This document shows positions 63,666 through 64,000 of a stretch of DNA of 64,000 nt, piece after piece; within the stretch, counting starts at the first letter, position 1; every line of letters starts with the position of its first letter. The stretch spans positions 58,125,453-58,189,452 of the forward strand of contig OY755239.1 of assembly GCA_963576725.1 (NCBI GenBank), read 5' to 3'. Made by a program: the position numbers and the translations under genes. This DNA comes from Azorinus chamasolen (taxonomy: Eukaryota; Mollusca; Bivalvia; Cardiida; Solecurtidae). The notes under the pieces were generated by a model. The model had not been told where the DNA came from. It saw only the letters and a program-made list of their open reading frames with translations, and ran no database searches.

Positions 63666-64000
63666 ATTCTATTAATCGGGATAAGTAATTATCAGCCTGT
63701 GTAGTATCCGCTTGGAGAACATGTTTGTTGAAAAAATATAAGTATGTACCATCGCAAGTATCAGTATATTTTCTTAAACTCTGTTGTCTATCAGAACGTG
63801 TAGGCGAAATGTGTGTTTACACAGAACAAGGCATAATTACAAAGAATTCTAGAGCTGTTTAGCCCGTAGAAACATTAGATTTTACAATAAAATATTAATT
63901 GACAAGCGATGTCCGTCAATGTTTTTTGGTTTTCCTAAGGGTAATTGCGTTTTATTCCTCTTCAGTAATTGGACTCGCGGGACTGCTTGTAACATATAAT
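63666..64000. other. Nothing recognised
   Basis: No credible frame or repeat to the window edge. Confidence 0.4.

Overview
This is a stretch of AT-rich animal nuclear DNA with no supportable host gene. No reading frame exceeds about 120 codons, none encodes a recognisable host domain, and there are no bacterial operons, rRNA genes or canonical tRNA genes. The repeat types (short palindromic DNA transposons, tRNA-derived SINEs, a LINE zinc-knuckle tail, a short-period satellite) suggest a marine or freshwater invertebrate. A bivalve mollusc is my best guess from general familiarity with such repeats; the sequence does not prove it.

The window is a dense graveyard of short non-autonomous DNA transposons (MITEs), many built as near-perfect hairpins. 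I sort them by target-site duplication and ends; the names are my own. (1) TA families resemble pogo/Tigger: TA-204 (ends CAGTAAAACCTCTCTAA, about 204 bp), TA-315 (CAGTTGAACTTCGATA) and TA-362 (CAGTGCTCCCTCTCTACAACG). (2) TTAA families resemble piggyBac: TTAA-A (CCCTTTCCTTCATATAAAC, core GCAAACAGAGTAGACCCAG), TTAA-B (CCCTTCGCTTGCTGAATTTT), TTAA-C (CCATTCCCTCATATTGACG), TTAA-D (CCTTTAGCCTGC or CCCTTTCGCTGCC, core GTTTGGATCC plus GACGCCGAGT) and TTAA-E (CCCTTTCACCGCC, other end GGCGCCGAAAGGG). TTAA-K has Kolobok-like ends. (3) An 8-bp-duplication family with ends CAGAGCTACAGATAAG is probably hAT-type. (4) A 178-bp hairpin family begins GGGTCCATGC. (5) A 1.06-kb element at 354-1414 has 290-bp inverted repeats and a perfect 8-bp duplication.

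Layout: 0-5 kb has the long-inverted-repeat element and mixed MITEs. 5-20 kb is interspersed MITEs, a SINE at 17.2 kb and a triplicated TIR at 19.4 kb. 20.0-22.1 kb is a tandem array of TTAA-B copies alternating with a LINE 3' fragment. 22-43 kb holds more MITEs, several nested. 43.6-44.6 kb is a 37-bp satellite with a 148-bp higher-order period. 45-61 kb is MITEs plus a SINE inserted in an older repeat at 57 kb. 62.8-63.7 kb is GC-richer with two unusual hairpins.

The elements interact mainly by nesting and by sharing parts. TTAA-C sits inside TA elements, TA and hAT-type elements sit inside TTAA-A, and a hAT-type hairpin rides inside TA-362, which then multiplied as a composite. Hairpin apices built on CTCCTATAGGAG recur in families with different ends and different target duplications. 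That recurrence, the composite MITE and the higher-order satellite are the most interesting signals.
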